Below are positions 9,760 through 18,922 of a stretch of 64,000 nt of DNA, piece after piece. The translations under genes were made by a program, and so were the position numbers. Numbering within the stretch: position 1 is the stretch's first letter; each line of letters begins with the position of its first letter. The DNA is from DASUXA01 sp036378155 (GTDB taxonomy: Bacteria > Actinomycetota > Actinomycetes > Mycobacteriales > Micromonosporaceae), in contig DASUXA010000034.1 in the NCBI GenBank assembly GCA_036378155.1, positions 22,616 through 86,615 of the forward strand, read 5' to 3'. The notes under the pieces were generated by a model that saw only the letters and a list, made by a program, of their open reading frames with translations, was not told the origin of the DNA and did not search any database.

Positions 9760-10557
9760 ATGCTGCGCATACTTGACGACCTCGGCGCCCAACTCCTGTT
9801 CTACCTGCGCTCGTTCGCCTGGGTGCCGCGCACCCTGCGGCGCTACCAGCGCGAGGTGGTGCGGCTGCTGGCGGAGGTCAGCTTCGGCACCGGCGCGCTC
9901 GCCGTGATCGGCGGCACCGTCGGCGTCATCTCGTTCATGACGTTCTTCACCGGTACCGAGGTCGGGCTGCAGGGCTACCAGGCGCTCAACCAGATCGGCA
10001 GCAGCGCGTTCACCGGATTCGTGTCGGCGTACTTCAACACCCGCGAGATCTCCCCGCTGGTCGCGGCGCTCGCCCTGTCGGCGACCGTGGGCTGCGGGTT
10101 CACCGCGCAACTCGGCGCCATGCGGATCAGCGAGGAGGTCGACGCGCTCGAGGTGATGGCGGTACCGTCGCTGCCCTTCCTGGTGACCACCCGGATGATC
10201 GCCGGGTTCGTCGCCGTCATCCCGCTGTACGTCATCGGGCTGCTGTCCAGCTATTTGGCGACCCGCACCATGGCGACGGTCTACTTCGGTCAGTCCGCCG
10301 GCACCTACGACTACTACTTCCACCTGTTCCTGCCGCCGCAGGACGTGTTGTGGTCGTTCGGCAAGGTCCTGGTGTTCAGCCTGGTGGTGGTGCTGGTGCA
10401 CTGCTACTACGGGTACCACGCCACCGGCGGCCCGGCCGGCGTGGGCGTCGCGGTCGGCCGCGCGGTGCGCCTGGCCATCGTCGCGGTCAACGTCATCGAC
10501 TTCTTCCTGTCGCTCGCCATCTGGGGAGCGACCACCACCGTCCGGATCGCGGGGTGA
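9760..10557 (+). CDS. yrbEB: MlaE/YrbE-family ABC permease B, 265 aa
   Basis: Second permease subunit, paralogous to the gene before it. It has the same family element, here EEVDALEVMAVPSLPFLV (near 124-141), and about six hydrophobic segments. It begins seven bases after the YrbEA stop and its own stop overlaps the beginning of mceA. The pair should assemble with two MceG ATPases and six different MCE proteins. Confidence 0.93.
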   Translation: MLRILDDLGAQLLFYLRSFAWVPRTLRRYQREVVRLLAEVSFGTGALAVIGGTVGVISFMTFFTGTEVGLQGYQALNQIGSSAFTGFVSAYFNTREISPLVAALALSATVGCGFTAQLGAMRISEEVDALEVMAVPSLPFLVTTRMIAGFVAVIPLYVIGLLSSYLATRTMATVYFGQSAGTYDYYFHLFLPPQDVLWSFGKVLVFSLVVVLVHCYYGYHATGGPAGVGVAVGRAVRLAIVAVNVIDFFLSLAIWGATTTVRIAG

Positions 10558-10559
10558 GC

Positions 10560-11873
10560 ATGACCAACGGTTCGCCCATCGCCCGGCGCCTGCTCGGGCT
10601 GGGTTTCGTCGTGGCGCTGGCCGCCGCGCTGTCGCTGTCCGTGCTGACGTACCGGAAGGCGTTCACCCCGGTCGAGTGGGTGACGCTGCACGCCAGCCAC
10701 ACCGGGATGCAGCTCAACGAGGGCGCTGAGGTGAAGATGCGCGGCGTGGTGGTCGGCGAGGTCCGCTCGATCAGCGCGGACGGGCACAACGCGACCCTGC
10801 GCCTCGCGCTCGACCCGAAGGCAGCCGCGCTGATCCCCGCCAACGTCACCGCCCGGCTGCTGCCGAAGACGCTGTTCGGGGAGAAGTACGTGGCGCTGGT
10901 CCCGCCCGCGCAGTCCTCGCCGTACCCGATCAGGTCCGGCGCGGTGATCGACGAGGATCGCAGCCTGGACGCGATCGAACTGGAGCGGGTGCTCAACGAG
11001 ACCCTCGACATGCTGCAGGCGATCCAGCCGGACAAGCTCGCCGCCACGCTCGGCTCGCTCGCCTACGCGCTGCGGGGTCGGGGCGAGACGCTCGGACAGG
11101 ACATCGTCACCGCCGACTCGTACCTCAAGGCGATGAACGCGCAGATGCCGACCCTGCAGCACGACGTGAAAGCCCTGGCGGACGTGCTGTCGACGTACGA
11201 CGGGGCGATGCCCGACCTGCTGTCGCTGCTGCGCGACGCGACGGTGACCGCGCGTACCGTCAGCGACCAGCGCGACCAGCTCGCCGCGTTCCTGGCGAAC
11301 ACCACCGACCTCGGCGACGACACGCGACTGTTCCTCGACCGGTACGGCGACCGGCTGATCCAGCTCGGCAAGGTGAGCCGACCCGTGCTCGACGTGCTCG
11401 CCGCGTACTCGCCGAATTACCCCTGCCTGCTGCGCGGCGCCCTGGCCCTGCAGCCGAACGTCGAGGACGTGTTCGCCAGCGGCGCGATGCACATCACCCT
11501 GGAGACGACCAGGGACAACGGCAAGTACGAGCCGGGGCGCGACGCGCCGAGGTACGGGGCGACCAACGGCCCGTACTGCGCGGAACTGCCCAACCCGCCG
11601 GTGCCCGCGCCCGAGTACCCGGTCAACGACGGGTACGACCACAAGGGCGGCAGCCGCACCCCGACCCCGCCGCTGTCGGTCGGCGCGCTGATCAGCCCGA
11701 GCGCGCTGGCGCTGAACGACCCGACCATGGGGTACGCCGGCACCGCCGAGGAACAGGCGCTGGTCAAGCCGCTGCTGGCCGCGACCGCCGGGGTGCCGGC
11801 CGACCAGGTACCGGACGTCGCCGTCCTGCTGTGGGGACCGCTGCTGCGCGGATCGGTGGTGAACGTGACATGA
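10560..11873 (+). CDS. mceA: MCE-family protein MceA, about 437 aa
   Basis: Substrate-binding or channel-forming MCE protein. A short N-terminal anchor helix (LLGLGFVVALAAALSLSVL) precedes the MCE/MlaD beta-barrel domain (about 38-120, with MQLNEGAEVKMRGVVVGEV), a helical region (130-330) and a C-terminal domain containing paired cysteines (YPCLLRG, PYCAELP). GTG 10554 overlapping the yrbEB stop as GTGA is an alternative start six bases upstream. The six MCE proteins in this operon are expected to form a hetero-hexameric tube from the membrane into the periplasm-like space. Confidence 0.92.
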   Translation: MTNGSPIARRLLGLGFVVALAAALSLSVLTYRKAFTPVEWVTLHASHTGMQLNEGAEVKMRGVVVGEVRSISADGHNATLRLALDPKAAALIPANVTARLLPKTLFGEKYVALVPPAQSSPYPIRSGAVIDEDRSLDAIELERVLNETLDMLQAIQPDKLAATLGSLAYALRGRGETLGQDIVTADSYLKAMNAQMPTLQHDVKALADVLSTYDGAMPDLLSLLRDATVTARTVSDQRDQLAAFLANTTDLGDDTRLFLDRYGDRLIQLGKVSRPVLDVLAAYSPNYPCLLRGALALQPNVEDVFASGAMHITLETTRDNGKYEPGRDAPRYGATNGPYCAELPNPPVPAPEYPVNDGYDHKGGSRTPTPPLSVGALISPSALALNDPTMGYAGTAEEQALVKPLLAATAGVPADQVPDVAVLLWGPLLRGSVVNVT

Positions 11874-12901
11874 GAAGGACCCCGGTACGCCCGCTGGTCA
11901 AGCTGCTGCTGTTCGCCACCGTCACGGTGGTGCTCACCGGCATCCTCGCGCAGACCCTCGGCTCGCTGTTCCTCACCGGGGGCACCGTCTACCGTGCCCG
12001 GTTCACCGACGTCACCGGGGTGCTCGTCGGCGACGACGTACGCATCGCCGGGGTGAAGGTCGGGCAGGTCAGCGCGGTGCGCCTGGTGGACGACGGGGTG
12101 GCCGAGCTGTCCCTGCGGGTACGGTCGGACATCCCGCTGGACAGCGGGGTGCGCGCGAAGGTCCGGTACCGCAACATCGTCGGACAGCGGTACGTCGCGC
12201 TGAGCGAGGGACCGGCGACCGGGCACCGGCTGCGCCCGAACCAGGTGATCCCGCTCAGCCAGACCACTCCGGCGCTGGACCTGACCGTGCTGTTCAACGG
12301 CTTCCGACCGCTGTTCACCGCGCTCAGCCCGCAGGACGTGAACAAGCTGGCGTACGAGCTGATCCAGGTACTGCAGGGCGAGGGCGGCACCATGGCCGGC
12401 CTGTTGCAGCACACCGCGTCGCTGACCACCACGCTCGCGGACCGCGACGAGGTGATCGGCCGGGTCATCACCAACCTGAACACGGTCCTGGGCACCCTCG
12501 ACAGCCGCGACCAGGAGCTGGACCAGACGATCAAGCAGCTCCAGCTGCTCGTCTCCGGTCTGGCCGCCGACCGCACCTCGATCGGCAACGCCCTGGTCAG
12601 CATCGGCGACCTGAGCGACGCGACCGCCGGTCTGCTGCGCGACTCGCGACCGGCGCTCAAGCAGGACGTCGACCTGATCGGCAAGCTGTCCGCCACCCTC
12701 AACGACAACAGCGCCCAGATCGACCGGACGCTGAGCACGCTGCCGGGGCGGTACGGGGGGCTGGCGCACGTCGCCTCGTACGGCTCGTGGCTGAACTTCT
12801 TCCTCTGCGACTTCGACGGGCAGGTCGCCGTGCCCGGTGTCGGCGAGGTGAACCCGACGACGTTCACCTCGAACGCGGCGCGCTGCCAGGGAGGTGGCTG
12901 A
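11870..12901 (+). CDS. mceB: MCE-family protein MceB, 343 aa
   Basis: Second MCE protein: N-terminal anchor (VKLLLFATVTVVLTGILAQ), MCE domain with VLVGDDVRIAGVKVGQV (about 53-69), then a long helical domain with recurrent Leu/Ile spacing and a C-terminus with two cysteines (FFLCDFDG and AARCQGGG). The ATG overlaps the mceA stop as ATGA. Its place and length match MceB of actinobacterial operons. Confidence 0.92.
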   Translation: MRRTPVRPLVKLLLFATVTVVLTGILAQTLGSLFLTGGTVYRARFTDVTGVLVGDDVRIAGVKVGQVSAVRLVDDGVAELSLRVRSDIPLDSGVRAKVRYRNIVGQRYVALSEGPATGHRLRPNQVIPLSQTTPALDLTVLFNGFRPLFTALSPQDVNKLAYELIQVLQGEGGTMAGLLQHTASLTTTLADRDEVIGRVITNLNTVLGTLDSRDQELDQTIKQLQLLVSGLAADRTSIGNALVSIGDLSDATAGLLRDSRPALKQDVDLIGKLSATLNDNSAQIDRTLSTLPGRYGGLAHVASYGSWLNFFLCDFDGQVAVPGVGEVNPTTFTSNAARCQGGG

Positions 12902-13884
12902 TGAAGCCGTTCGCTGAACGCAACCCGGTCGTCGTCGGGGCGGTCGGGCTGGCGGTCCTGGCGGGCGCGGTGTTCGCCGCGTTCAACGTCGAGGACCTGC
13001 CGCTGATCGGCGGCGGTACCACGTACCGGGCGGCGTTCCGGGACGCCAGCGGGCTGGAGGTCGGCAACGAGGTACGCATCGCCGGGGTGAAGGTCGGTAA
13101 GGTCACCGACATCGGACTGGCGCACGTGTCCCGGGACCCGTACGTGCGGGTGACCTTCCGCATCAATCCGGGTCAGGTGGCGCTGGGGCGGGACACCGAG
13201 GCGACGATCCGGATCAAGACGGTGCTCGGGCAGAAGTACCTGGCGCTCGACCCGTCCGGTCCCGGTGAGCTCAAGCCCGGTCAGGAGATCCCGCTGGAGC
13301 ACACCGCCTCGCCGTTCGACGTGATGCAGGCGGTCAACGGACTGGCGGACACCCTCGACCAGATCGACACGCAGCAGCTCGGTCAGGCGTTCACGGTGCT
13401 GTCCCAGGCGTTCGCCGACACCCCGGCGAGCGTGCGCTCGTCGCTGACCGGACTGTCCAAGCTGTCCAGCGCGGTCGCCGACCGCGACGCCGAGCTGCGC
13501 GAACTGCTCGCCCGCGCGCACCGGGTCACCGACGTGGTAGCCCAGCGCGACGACGAGTTCCGCAAGCTGATCACCGACGCCAATCTGCTGTTGGACGAGG
13601 TCGCCAAGCGCCGCGACGCGATCCACAAGCTGCTGCTGGCGACCAACGACCTGGCGACCGAGCTGTCCGGTCTGGTCGCCGACAACCGCGCCCAGCTCGA
13701 ACCGGCGCTGCGCCAGTTGCGGGGCGTCGTGGAGCTGCTGCAACGCGACCGCACGAAGTTGGAGGACACGCTCAAGGCGATGGTTCCGTTCGTCGACGCG
13801 TTCGCCAACGTCACCGGCAACGGACGGTGGTTCGACTCGTACGTCAGCGGGCTGACCCAGCCCTGGACGCCTGGAGGTCGCTGA
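12901..13884 (+). CDS. mceC: MCE-family protein MceC, 327 aa
   Basis: Third MCE protein: anchor helix (VVVGAVGLAVLAGAVFAAF), MCE domain with LEVGNEVRIAGVKVGKV (about 50-66), then helices rich in Arg/Asp/Leu (SAVADRDAELRELLARAHRV). It starts at the last base of the mceB stop (TGATG) with GGGAGGTGGC as ribosome-binding site. It is shorter than many MceC proteins, lacking a Pro-rich tail. Confidence 0.92.
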   Translation: MKPFAERNPVVVGAVGLAVLAGAVFAAFNVEDLPLIGGGTTYRAAFRDASGLEVGNEVRIAGVKVGKVTDIGLAHVSRDPYVRVTFRINPGQVALGRDTEATIRIKTVLGQKYLALDPSGPGELKPGQEIPLEHTASPFDVMQAVNGLADTLDQIDTQQLGQAFTVLSQAFADTPASVRSSLTGLSKLSSAVADRDAELRELLARAHRVTDVVAQRDDEFRKLITDANLLLDEVAKRRDAIHKLLLATNDLATELSGLVADNRAQLEPALRQLRGVVELLQRDRTKLEDTLKAMVPFVDAFANVTGNGRWFDSYVSGLTQPWTPGGR

Positions 13885-15110
13885 TGTCGTGGTGGCGTGG
13901 ACGGTACCGGGGCGTCGCCGCCGTCGCGGTCGCCGTGGTGGTCGTCGCGGTGGTCGGCTTCGCCGCCTGGGGACCGCACACCGCGACCCGTCGCCTGGTC
14001 GCGCACTTCACCCGGGCGGTCGGCATCTTCCCCGGCTCCGACGTGCGCATCCTCGGCGTCAAGGTCGGCGAGGTGGTCGCCGTGACACCGCAGGGCGGGT
14101 CGGTACGGGTGGACATGCGCTACGACAGCCGCTACCCGGTGCCGGCGGACGCGCACGCGGCGATCATCCCGCCGAGCGTGGTCAGCGACCGGTACGTGCA
14201 GCTCACACCCGGGTACACCGGGGGCGCGACCCTCGCCGACGGCGCCGACCTGCCGGTGTCGCGCACCGCGGTACCGCTGGAGATCGACGACGTGTACCAG
14301 GCGCTCGACCGGTTCAGCCGGGCGCTCGGTCCGAGCGGCGCGAACGCGGACGGCGCGTTGAGCGACCTCGTCGCGACCGGGCGCGCCAACCTCGACGGCA
14401 ACGGCGAGGACCTGCACGCCGCGCTGGGCAACCTGTCCCGGTTCGCCGGTACCCTCTCCGACAGCCGGCAGGACCTGTTCGCCACGCTCGACAACCTGCA
14501 GACCTTCACCACCACCCTGGCGCGCAGCGACCAGCAGGTCCGCGAGTTCAACCAGCGGCTCGCCCAGGTGGCGGACCAGCTCGCCGCCGACCGCGACGAA
14601 CTGGCGCAGGCGCTGGCGAGCCTGGCGACCGCGTTGGCGGAGGTCACCACGTTCGTGCGGGACAACCGCGACGAGTTGAAAGCCGACGTCGCAGCGCTCG
14701 CCGACATCACCGCCGTCCTGGTCCGCGAGCAGAACGCGATCCGCGAGGTGCTCGACGTGGGCCCGACCGCGCTGTCCAACCTGAACCTCGCGTACAACGC
14801 CCGGTCCGGCACGCTGGACACCCGCGACAACGCGATGGGGCCGTACGACCCGGCGAGCTTCGTCTGCTCGCTGATGGTCGACCTGCTGCCTACCAAGCAG
14901 ATACCGCAGGCGTGTTTCGCGCTCGCCCAGACCATGAAGGCGCAGAAGCTGCCGCTGCCCGCGCAGTTGAGCAAGCTGCTCGGACTGCCCGCCGGTACCG
15001 GCAGCAGCGGCACCAGGTCGAACGGCGGCGGTTCGGCGCCGCTGCCCGGTCTGTCCGGCGGCGACGGGTCGAGCGACCCCACCCTCGGCGGCATCCTGGG
15101 AGGTCAATGA
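13884..15110 (+). CDS. mceD: MCE-family protein MceD, 408 aa
   Basis: Fourth MCE protein: anchor helix of Val/Ala repeats (residues 10-30), MCE domain with FPGSDVRILGVKVGEV, helical domain, then a Gly/Ser-rich low-complexity tail of about 45 residues (GTGSSGTRSNGGGSAPLPG). The start is the ATG in TGATG at the mceC stop, with CTGGAGGTCGC upstream. Two cysteines are in the C-terminal part (FVCSLMVD and QACFALAQ). Confidence 0.92.
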   Translation: MSWWRGRYRGVAAVAVAVVVVAVVGFAAWGPHTATRRLVAHFTRAVGIFPGSDVRILGVKVGEVVAVTPQGGSVRVDMRYDSRYPVPADAHAAIIPPSVVSDRYVQLTPGYTGGATLADGADLPVSRTAVPLEIDDVYQALDRFSRALGPSGANADGALSDLVATGRANLDGNGEDLHAALGNLSRFAGTLSDSRQDLFATLDNLQTFTTTLARSDQQVREFNQRLAQVADQLAADRDELAQALASLATALAEVTTFVRDNRDELKADVAALADITAVLVREQNAIREVLDVGPTALSNLNLAYNARSGTLDTRDNAMGPYDPASFVCSLMVDLLPTKQIPQACFALAQTMKAQKLPLPAQLSKLLGLPAGTGSSGTRSNGGGSAPLPGLSGGDGSSDPTLGGILGGQ

Positions 15111-16348
15111 TGATCCGCCGCGCCGGTACCGCCGCGCTGCTCGCAGCCGTCACCCTGCTCGGCGTCGCCGGGTGCGGGCTGCCGTCGCTCGCCGACCTGC
15201 CGCTGCCCGGCGGGGGCGGCAACGGGCCCGCGTACCACGTCACGGTCGAGTTCGCCGACGTGCTGGACCTGGTACCGCACGCCGCGGTGAAGGTCGACGA
15301 CGTGACCGTGGGCAGTGTCGAGAAGGTGTGGCTGTCCGGCTGGACGGCGCGGGTACGGCTGCGGGTGAACCGCGACGTCCACCTGCCGGACAACGCGGTC
15401 GCCGCGATCCGGCAGACCAGCCTGCTCGGCGAGAAATTCGTGGCGTTGTCCGCGCCGACCGGCGAGCCGGCGCAGGGCACCCTCGGCGACGGCGACGTCA
15501 TCCCGCTGGCCCGCACCCGCCGTGCCGCCGAGGTCGAAGAGGTGCTCGCCGCGCTGGCGACCCTGCTCAACGGCGGCGGGCTGGAACAGGTCAAGACGAT
15601 CAGCCAGGAGTTGGGCACCGCTCTGGACGGACGCGAGAGCGCCGCCCGCGACCTGTTGAACCAACTCGACACGTTCATCGCCGGACTGGACAAACAGAAG
15701 GCGGACATCGTGCGGGCACTGGACGCGATGGACCGGCTCACCGCGCGCCTCGCCGAACAGAAGCAGACGATCGGCGACGCGGTCGACGCGCTCGCGCCCG
15801 GACTGACCGTCCTCGCCCAGCAGCGCCAGCAGCTCACCGCCGCGCTCGACGCGCTGGGCAAGCTGGGCACGGTCGGTACCCGCGTGGTGACCGGCAGCCG
15901 CGCGGACACCGTGGCGAGCCTGAAGGACCTGCAACCCACCCTCGACCAGCTGGTCCGTACCGGCAACGACCTGCCGAAGGCGGTGGACTTCCTGCTCACC
16001 TACCCGTTCCCCGCCAACGTCACCGGCGCGATCCACGGCGACTACGTGAACCTGCACATCACGTTGGACCTCGACGCCGCCACCATCCTGGCGAACCTGC
16101 TGGTGAACCCGCCCGGACAGAAGGCGCCGGTACCGGGCACCCCGGCGGTGCCCACGCTGCCCAGCCTGCCGCCGTTGCCGCTGCCGAGCCTGCCCAACCC
16201 CCTGCCGAGCGGCGTGCTGCCGTCCCTGCTGCCGTCCGGCTCACCGCTGATCCCGGGGCTGCCGATACCCGGACTGCCGCTCGGACTGGACGCCCCTGCG
16301 ACCGAGTCCAACGCGCTGTCGCTGCTGACCGAAGGGCTCACGTCATGA
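15110..16348 (+). CDS. mceE: MCE-family lipoprotein MceE, 412 aa
   Basis: Fifth MCE protein, the one expected to be a lipoprotein: the signal peptide ends in a lipobox LGVAGCG, so Cys about residue 22 would be lipidated. The MCE domain follows, then a helical domain and a Pro/Leu/Ser-rich tail of about 75 residues (PTLPSLPPLPLPSLPNPLP). ATG 15110 overlaps the mceD stop as TGATG with GGGAGG six bases away; ATG 15107 is three bases upstream. The mceF start lies inside its stop. Confidence 0.92.
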   Translation: MIRRAGTAALLAAVTLLGVAGCGLPSLADLPLPGGGGNGPAYHVTVEFADVLDLVPHAAVKVDDVTVGSVEKVWLSGWTARVRLRVNRDVHLPDNAVAAIRQTSLLGEKFVALSAPTGEPAQGTLGDGDVIPLARTRRAAEVEEVLAALATLLNGGGLEQVKTISQELGTALDGRESAARDLLNQLDTFIAGLDKQKADIVRALDAMDRLTARLAEQKQTIGDAVDALAPGLTVLAQQRQQLTAALDALGKLGTVGTRVVTGSRADTVASLKDLQPTLDQLVRTGNDLPKAVDFLLTYPFPANVTGAIHGDYVNLHITLDLDAATILANLLVNPPGQKAPVPGTPAVPTLPSLPPLPLPSLPNPLPSGVLPSLLPSGSPLIPGLPIPGLPLGLDAPATESNALSLLTEGLTS

Positions 16349-17619
16349 TCCGTCGTAACGCGAAACTGCAGGTACTCACGTTCATCGTGGTGAGCCTGCT
16401 GGGCGTGTCGTACGTGGCGCTGCACTACGTCGGGCTCAGCGACCGGGTGTTCGGCGGGACGTACCTGGTGCACGCCGACTTCGCCGAGACCGGCGGCGCG
16501 TTCGAGAACGCGGCGGTGATGTACCGGGGAGTGCCGGTCGGCCGGGTCGACGAGGTCCACCTGCACGACGACGGGGTCCGGGTCGACCTGCGGATCAAGC
16601 GCGGCTTCCGGATCCCCGCCGACCTGCACGCCGTGGTCGCGCACCGCTCGGCGGTCGGCGAGCAGTACGTCGACCTGCGACCGGACACCGACGACGGGCC
16701 GTACCTGCGCGACGGCTCGGTGATCCCCCGCGACCGCACCGGCACCCCGCTGCCGCTGGAGAACCTGCTGATCAACCTCGACGCGCTGGTCCGCTCGGTG
16801 GACGTCACCGACCTGGCCATCGTGATCGACGAGTTGGGCACCGCGTTCGAAGGCAACGAGCGGGCGCTGAGCCGGCTGCTCGACGCGAACGACGCGCTGC
16901 TCACCGACGCGAACCGGGACCTGCCCAACACCGTCGCGCTGCTCCGCGACGGGCGCACGGTGCTGGACACCCAGCGGGCGTCGGCGGACGCGATCAAGCA
17001 GTGGGCCGCCGGGTTGGCGCAGGTCGCCGCGACGATGCGCGCCGCCGACCCGGATCTGCGCCGGCTGCTCGCCGCCGGACCGCCCGCTGCTGAGCAGCTC
17101 ATCGGGCTGCTGCACGACCTCGACCCGTCGATCGGGGTGCTGCTCGGCAACATGGTCACCGTCAACGGGATCGCCGCGCGGCGCATCGCCGGCGTGCGGC
17201 AACTGCTGGTGGAGTACCCGCTGATCATCGCCGGCGGTTTCACCGTCGCGCCGGGCGACGGCACCGCGCACCTGGGGCTGGTCCTCAACGTCAACAACCC
17301 GCCGCCGTGCCAGTACTGGCAGTCCGGTACCACCCACTGCACCGCCGGTGAGATGGCGAAGGGGTCGGGGGTGCGGGGCAGCGCCGCCGCGCCGCGACCG
17401 GGCGGCGCCGACCCGTCGCCCGCGCCGGTACCCGGCTCCCCCGCCCGAACCGGCGCCCCGCCGGACACCGGTCCGACGGTCGCCGGGTACGACCCGAGCA
17501 CGGGTCTGGTGATCGGTCCGGACGGGCTGCCGCTACAGTTCGGCGGCACCGGCGGCCAGTACCGGCTGGCCGGTGACCAGTCGTGGAAACAGCTCCTGCT
17601 CGCCGGCCTGGCGCCGTGA
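16345..17619 (+). CDS. mceF: MCE-family protein MceF, 424 aa
   Basis: Sixth MCE protein: anchor helix (VLTFIVVSLLGVSYVAL), MCE domain with FENAAVMYRGVPVGRV, helical domain, and C-terminal region with two cysteines (PPPCQYW and THCTAGEM) followed by a Pro/Ala-rich stretch and a conserved-looking end with GYDPSTGLVIGPDG. The start overlaps the mceE stop as ATGA. It completes the A-F set, so the operon carries one full hexamer. Confidence 0.92.
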   Translation: MIRRNAKLQVLTFIVVSLLGVSYVALHYVGLSDRVFGGTYLVHADFAETGGAFENAAVMYRGVPVGRVDEVHLHDDGVRVDLRIKRGFRIPADLHAVVAHRSAVGEQYVDLRPDTDDGPYLRDGSVIPRDRTGTPLPLENLLINLDALVRSVDVTDLAIVIDELGTAFEGNERALSRLLDANDALLTDANRDLPNTVALLRDGRTVLDTQRASADAIKQWAAGLAQVAATMRAADPDLRRLLAAGPPAAEQLIGLLHDLDPSIGVLLGNMVTVNGIAARRIAGVRQLLVEYPLIIAGGFTVAPGDGTAHLGLVLNVNNPPPCQYWQSGTTHCTAGEMAKGSGVRGSAAAPRPGGADPSPAPVPGSPARTGAPPDTGPTVAGYDPSTGLVIGPDGLPLQFGGTGGQYRLAGDQSWKQLLLAGLAP

Positions 17620-17639
17620 GACAGCTCGAGGAGGCGACC

Positions 17640-18356
17640 ATGGCGAAGACCGACGGTGAGACCGTGCGGCCCGCCACCCCGTCCGACGACCGGGACGAGC
17701 CGACGGCGACCGGCGACCGGGAGGTGTCGGCGACCGCCGCCGACCTGGACGAGCAGACGCCGGCCGCCGACGACGCCGAGGCGCCCGACGACGCCGAGGC
17801 GCGCGACGACGGCGAGGACGACGCGCCCCGTCGTCGCATCCGCCTGGGCGGCGGGCGCGCGCCGACCGGCGCGGTACGCCGCGTGCTGTCCGTGGTGCTG
17901 GTCGTCGCGCTGCTCGCCGGGGTGGTCGCGACGGTCGTGTTCGGGGCGCGCTGGTACCGGCAGCGTCAAATCGACGAGGCGCACGACCAGGCGCTCGCCG
18001 CGGCACGGCAGGAGTGCGTGAACTTCGTGTCGATCAGCGCGTCCAGTGTCGACAGCGACCTGCAGCGCATCCTGTCCGGGGCGACCGGACAGTTCAAGGA
18101 CGAGTTCACCCGCAGCATGCCGCAGGTACGCAGCGCGGTGATGGAGAACAACGTCGAGTCGAAGGGGTCGGCGCTGGCCGCCGCGCTGGTGACCGGCGAC
18201 CGGGACTCGGCGACCGTGCTGGTCGCGGTCGACGCCACGGTGAAGAACACCCACGCCGAGGACGGTCGCCTGTCGCACTACCGGATCCAGGTGGACCTGG
18301 CCCGGGACAGCCGTTCCGGCAAGTGGCTGGTGTCGAAGCTGCAGTTCGTGGGCTGA
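17640..18356 (+). CDS. Mce-associated membrane protein, 238 aa
   Basis: The N-terminal 75 residues are acidic and disordered (repeated DDAEAPDD-like units), followed by one membrane helix (VLSVVLVVALLAGVVATVVF) and an extracytoplasmic domain of about 130 residues of the Mas (Mce-associated) type, with an NTF2/VirB8-like fold in known members. GAGGAGGCGACC precedes the ATG. It lies 20 bases after mceF and is thought to stabilise or assemble the importer. Confidence 0.85.
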   Translation: MAKTDGETVRPATPSDDRDEPTATGDREVSATAADLDEQTPAADDAEAPDDAEARDDGEDDAPRRRIRLGGGRAPTGAVRRVLSVVLVVALLAGVVATVVFGARWYRQRQIDEAHDQALAAARQECVNFVSISASSVDSDLQRILSGATGQFKDEFTRSMPQVRSAVMENNVESKGSALAAALVTGDRDSATVLVAVDATVKNTHAEDGRLSHYRIQVDLARDSRSGKWLVSKLQFVG

Positions 18357-18367
18357 CGGAGGACACG

Positions 18368-18898
18368 ATGGCTCGTACCGCGAAGACCGCGAACCGTACC
18401 GCGCGTCCCGCCGCCCGCCGGTCCGCCGGACGCCGCCCCCTGCTCTGGCTGGTCGTGGCGGTGCTGGTCGTCGGCGTCGCCGCCGGGGTCACCTGGTACC
18501 AGGCGCGCGCCGGCGAGCAGCGCGAGGCAGCCGCCCGCGACGCCCTGGCCGGGGCGACCGCCGCCGCCCAGGCGCTGTTCTCGTACGACTACCGCACCTT
18601 CGACGCCAGCGTCGCCAACGGCAGGTCGTTCGCGACCGGTGACTTCGCCAAGGAGTACGCCACCACGACCGGGAACCTGAAGTCCGCCGCGCAGACCCAG
18701 CACGCCGTGGTCCGCGCCCAGGTGTCCGCCGTCGGAGTGGTGCGGGCCGACACGAACGAGGTCGAACTGCTGGTGTACCTCAACCAGTACCGCAGCAACG
18801 TCACCATCACCGGCGAGAAGGTGGACCAGAACCGGGTACGGCTGACCATGGTCAAGGTGGGCGGCGAGTGGAAGGTCAGCAAGGCGACGGCGTTGTGA
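18368..18898 (+). CDS. Mce-associated membrane protein, 176 aa
   Basis: Second Mas-type protein: basic N-terminus (NRTARPAARRSAGRRP), one membrane helix (LLWLVVAVLVVGVAAGVTW) and an extracytoplasmic domain that resembles the preceding protein in layout (FSYDYRTFDASVANGRSFATG, then DTNEVELLVYLNQYRSN). CGGAGGACACG precedes the ATG, 11 bases after the previous stop. It ends the operon; only 24 bases separate it from a convergent gene. Confidence 0.85.
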   Translation: MARTAKTANRTARPAARRSAGRRPLLWLVVAVLVVGVAAGVTWYQARAGEQREAAARDALAGATAAAQALFSYDYRTFDASVANGRSFATGDFAKEYATTTGNLKSAAQTQHAVVRAQVSAVGVVRADTNEVELLVYLNQYRSNVTITGEKVDQNRVRLTMVKVGGEWKVSKATAL

Positions 18899-18922
18899 CG
18901 TCGGGCGGGGGCGCTGCCGCGC

